The translations under genes and the position numbers were made by a program. Shown here piece by piece: positions 6,569-8,599 of a DNA stretch of 8,599 nt; the stretch's first letter is position 1; every line of letters begins with the position of its first letter. The stretch is from ZC4RG29 sp036381475 (GTDB lineage Bacteria; Bacteroidota; Bacteroidia; Cytophagales; Cyclobacteriaceae), in assembly GCA_036381475.1 (NCBI GenBank), contig DASVCT010000196.1, positions 1-8,599 on the forward strand, in the 5' to 3' direction. The notes below the pieces were generated by a model. The model was not told where the DNA came from. It saw nothing but the letters and a program-made list of their open reading frames with translations, and searched no databases.

Positions 6569-7966
6569 CTATCGCCAGCCACCACCCAGCGCGCGATACA
6601 GCGACACGACGGCGCTCAATCGATCAAGTCGCGCATTGACAAGATCGAGTTGTGAATTTAATGCGTTCTGCCGTGCGGTAAGCACCTCCAGGTAACTTGC
6701 AAGGCCGTTGTTCAGCAACTCTTCCGAGTAGGAAGTCGCGACATTGTAGGCTTCATATTCCTGCGATTTTGCCTGGATTTTATCGCCGGCCGCGTCGAAT
6801 CGGTATAACGCATCAGAAACCTCGCGGCTGGCTGTCAGCACCGCCTGGCGAAAGCCGAGGTAAGCTTGTTCCTGCTGGGCCTGTGCCACCTCGTACTGCG
6901 TGCGAATCCTCCTGCCGTTAAATACAGGTTGCGCCAGCGAACCAATTATGTTGGCAAACAACGAATTGGCGCTGAACAACTCATCGAACTCCAGGCTTTG
7001 CAGCCCCCCTGTTGCTGAAATGTTCAGGGAAGGATAGAAATTGGCCCGCGCCACGTTGGTCAGCTCAAATGCGTTCATTAATGCAAACTCTGCTGTACGC
7101 ACATCCGGGCGGTTGGCAAGGAGTTGTACAGGAAAGCCCGTGCTGAGTTCCGGATTAAACGTGATGTCTTCGAGCGTGCCGCGTTCGATGTCATGCGGGG
7201 CATCGCCCATCAGGATCGACATCGTGTTCTCCAGCAGTTTAATATTGAGTTTGAGGTCGACCAGTAACGCCCGCGCCGAGTACAACTGCGCTTCCGTTTG
7301 CTTAACCGCCACCTCCGTCAACTGGCCGGCATCCTTGAGAGCACGCGTCGTCTCCAGGCTGGTTTCGCGCGTAGCAATGGTCTGTTGGGTTATCTTCAGT
7401 TGTTCGTCAAGAGCAAGCAACTGAAAATACATGGAGGCTATGTTCGCGATCAACTCGGTTTTCACGGCCTGATGCGCGGCTACCGACTGAAGGTAGGTCG
7501 CTTCATAGGCTCGTTTCAGGCTACTGATGCGTCCCCAGATATCGGCTTCCCACGACAATGTGCCACTGAGTTCATATTGGGTGATGGCGCCGTCAAAAAA
7601 CTCACCGAACTGGCTGTTTCGCGCAAGTTCCTGATACGTCATCCTACCGGTAGCGTTCAGTGTCGGCAACTGGCCCTGCTTGCCCTGGTTGTAATAAGCA
7701 CGGGCCACAGCAATCTGTTGCAAAGCTACGCGTATGTCGATATTGTTTTCGATAGCTCTTTCAATGTGGGCCACGAGGTGCGGGTCGGTGAACATCTCAC
7801 GCCATGACACGGTCGCCATAGTGGTGCTGTCACGCTCGAGGGAATCGGTCCGGAAATGGGCTTCATCCACCACGGCCGGGCGGGAGTACTTCCTTGCCAC
7901 AAAGCAGGATTGTAAAGAAAGAAGCGCAACGGCAAACAAGGGAATATATAAGATACGGTTCTTCAT
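6569..7966 (-). CDS. Outer-membrane efflux lipoprotein, NodT/OprM (TolC-like) family
   Basis: The 465-residue product forms the outer-membrane duct of a tripartite RND efflux pump. A lipoprotein signal peptide (MKNRILYIPLFAVALLSLQSC) puts the lipidated cysteine at position 21. Two outer-membrane-efflux repeats follow, roughly 60-245 and 275-460. They include SWEADIWGRI in the first half, and LLANRPDVRTAEFAL (about 282-296), ARANFYPSLNISATGG and the LAQPVFNGRR segment in the second, all typical of NodT-family factors; both halves are alanine- and glutamine-rich and helical. I chose the ATG at 7966-7964, five bases after the pump gene's stop. An in-frame GTG at 7975-7973 overlaps that stop (GTGA) and would add three residues. 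Either way the gene is tightly coupled to the pump gene and is the last of the operon, since no terminator or further gene follows before acnA. The family call is firm; substrates are unknown. Confidence 0.96.
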   Translation of the reverse strand: MKNRILYIPLFAVALLSLQSCFVARKYSRPAVVDEAHFRTDSLERDSTTMATVSWREMFTDPHLVAHIERAIENNIDIRVALQQIAVARAYYNQGKQGQLPTLNATGRMTYQELARNSQFGEFFDGAITQYELSGTLSWEADIWGRISSLKRAYEATYLQSVAAHQAVKTELIANIASMYFQLLALDEQLKITQQTIATRETSLETTRALKDAGQLTEVAVKQTEAQLYSARALLVDLKLNIKLLENTMSILMGDAPHDIERGTLEDITFNPELSTGFPVQLLANRPDVRTAEFALMNAFELTNVARANFYPSLNISATGGLQSLEFDELFSANSLFANIIGSLAQPVFNGRRIRTQYEVAQAQQEQAYLGFRQAVLTASREVSDALYRFDAAGDKIQAKSQEYEAYNVATSYSEELLNNGLASYLEVLTARQNALNSQLDLVNARLDRLSAVVSLYRALGGGWR

Positions 7967-7971
7967 TGCAT

Positions 7972-8599
7972 TCACGGGTTCGGGTGCTGTACAGGCTTAC
8001 GGCTCACTTTTTCGTGCAACCACTGGAACAGGATGTAGAGTATCGGAACGACAAATACGCCCAGCACCGTCCCGACGAGCAAGCCACCCACTGCACCTGT
8101 TCCGATTGAGTTGTTTCCCTTCGCACCAATGCCCCCTGCCAATACCAGGGGCAGCAATCCGATAATAAAGGCGAACGAGGTCATGAGAATAGGCCGCAAG
8201 CGAACGCGCGCGCCTTCGAATGCCGCCTCTGCTATTGAATAGCCTGCACGCCTGCGCTGTATGCCGAACTCTACGATCAGGATGGCATTCTTCGCCAGCA
8301 AGCCGATGAGCATGACGAGCGCGATCTGGAAATAAATGTTGATCTCAAGACCGGCCAGTTTAGTGGACACCACAGCGCCCATAATCCCTATGGGCAAGGA
8401 AAACAACACGGAAAAAGGAATAAGATAACTTTCATACTGTCCGGCGAGAATAAAGTACACAAAGGCAATGCTGAGCAGAATGATGAAGAGGGTCTGCTTT
8501 CCTGCCGCGATCTCTTCCCGTGTGAGGCCTGAAAAGTCGATGGTATAGTTTGTTGGCAAGGTGCTCGCAACTTCCTGCACCGCACGGATGGCATCACCC
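7972..8599 (-). CDS. RND multidrug efflux transporter, HAE1/AcrB family (C-terminal fragment)
   Basis: The frame runs in from the right edge and ends with TGA at 7974-7972, giving the last 208 residues of a protein that normally has about 1,050. It covers the end of the periplasmic porter domain (GLTREEIAAGKQ, equivalent to the SGNQ region of AcrB) and membrane segments TM8 to TM12. Lysine 103 of the fragment, in GLLAKNAILIVEFG, matches AcrB Lys940 of the proton-relay network. RLRPILMTSFAFIIGLLPL, the NNSIGTGAVGG segment and VFVVPILYILF are hallmark HAE1 sequences. The protein is a proton-driven inner-membrane exporter of hydrophobic or amphiphilic compounds and works with the outer-membrane factor encoded immediately downstream. 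The adaptor gene is expected upstream, outside the window. Because the N-terminal domains are unseen, the substrate class beyond HAE1 cannot be judged. A GTG near 8580 is an internal codon, not the start. Confidence 0.96.
   Translation of the reverse strand, partial: GDAIRAVQEVASTLPTNYTIDFSGLTREEIAAGKQTLFIILLSIAFVYFILAGQYESYLIPFSVLFSLPIGIMGAVVSTKLAGLEINIYFQIALVMLIGLLAKNAILIVEFGIQRRRAGYSIAEAAFEGARVRLRPILMTSFAFIIGLLPLVLAGGIGAKGNNSIGTGAVGGLLVGTVLGVFVVPILYILFQWLHEKVSRKPVQHPNP

Overview
The window reads as an ordinary chromosomal stretch of a Bacteroidota bacterium, most likely of the Cytophagales (a Chryseolinea/Ohtaekwangia-like lineage is a guess). The reasons are mid-range base composition, the near absence of well-placed Shine-Dalgarno sequences, a lipoprotein-type outer-membrane efflux factor with a Bacteroidota-like lipobox, one plausible TTTG/TAnnTTTG-style promoter, and the style of the signalling proteins. 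All supported genes lie on the minus strand, so transcription runs from high to low coordinates. Genes are tightly packed; no gene-free stretch reaches 300 bases.

At 8599-6569 is the end of a multidrug efflux operon. It holds the C-terminal fifth of an RND (HAE1/AcrB-type) inner-membrane pump and, a few bases later, a NodT/OprM-type outer-membrane lipoprotein. The periplasmic adaptor and the rest of the pump would lie beyond the window's right edge. At 6415-3665 is a complete AcnA-type aconitase with all three cluster cysteines, apparently a stand-alone gene with about 150 bases of non-coding DNA on each side.

The most interesting part is 3498-595, a compact signalling cluster. In transcription order it encodes a single-domain response regulator (Rcp1-like), a secreted YfiR-family protein, and a membrane histidine kinase. 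The kinase has a periplasmic domain resembling CHASE8, then HAMP, PAS, and a phytochrome-type HisKA/HATPase core. In Pseudomonas, periplasmic YfiR restrains the diguanylate cyclase YfiN, whose periplasmic sensor is also of this type. Here the YfiR protein is instead coupled, four bases stop-to-start, to a histidine kinase. The inferred logic is an envelope signal passing through YfiR to the kinase and then to the free-standing receiver, whose output partner is not in the window.

Downstream are about 150 bases containing several small dyad symmetries, then an unrecognised 113-residue protein, and the first 32 codons of a probable membrane protein running off the left edge. No RNA genes, insertion sequences, CRISPR arrays or integration signatures were seen.
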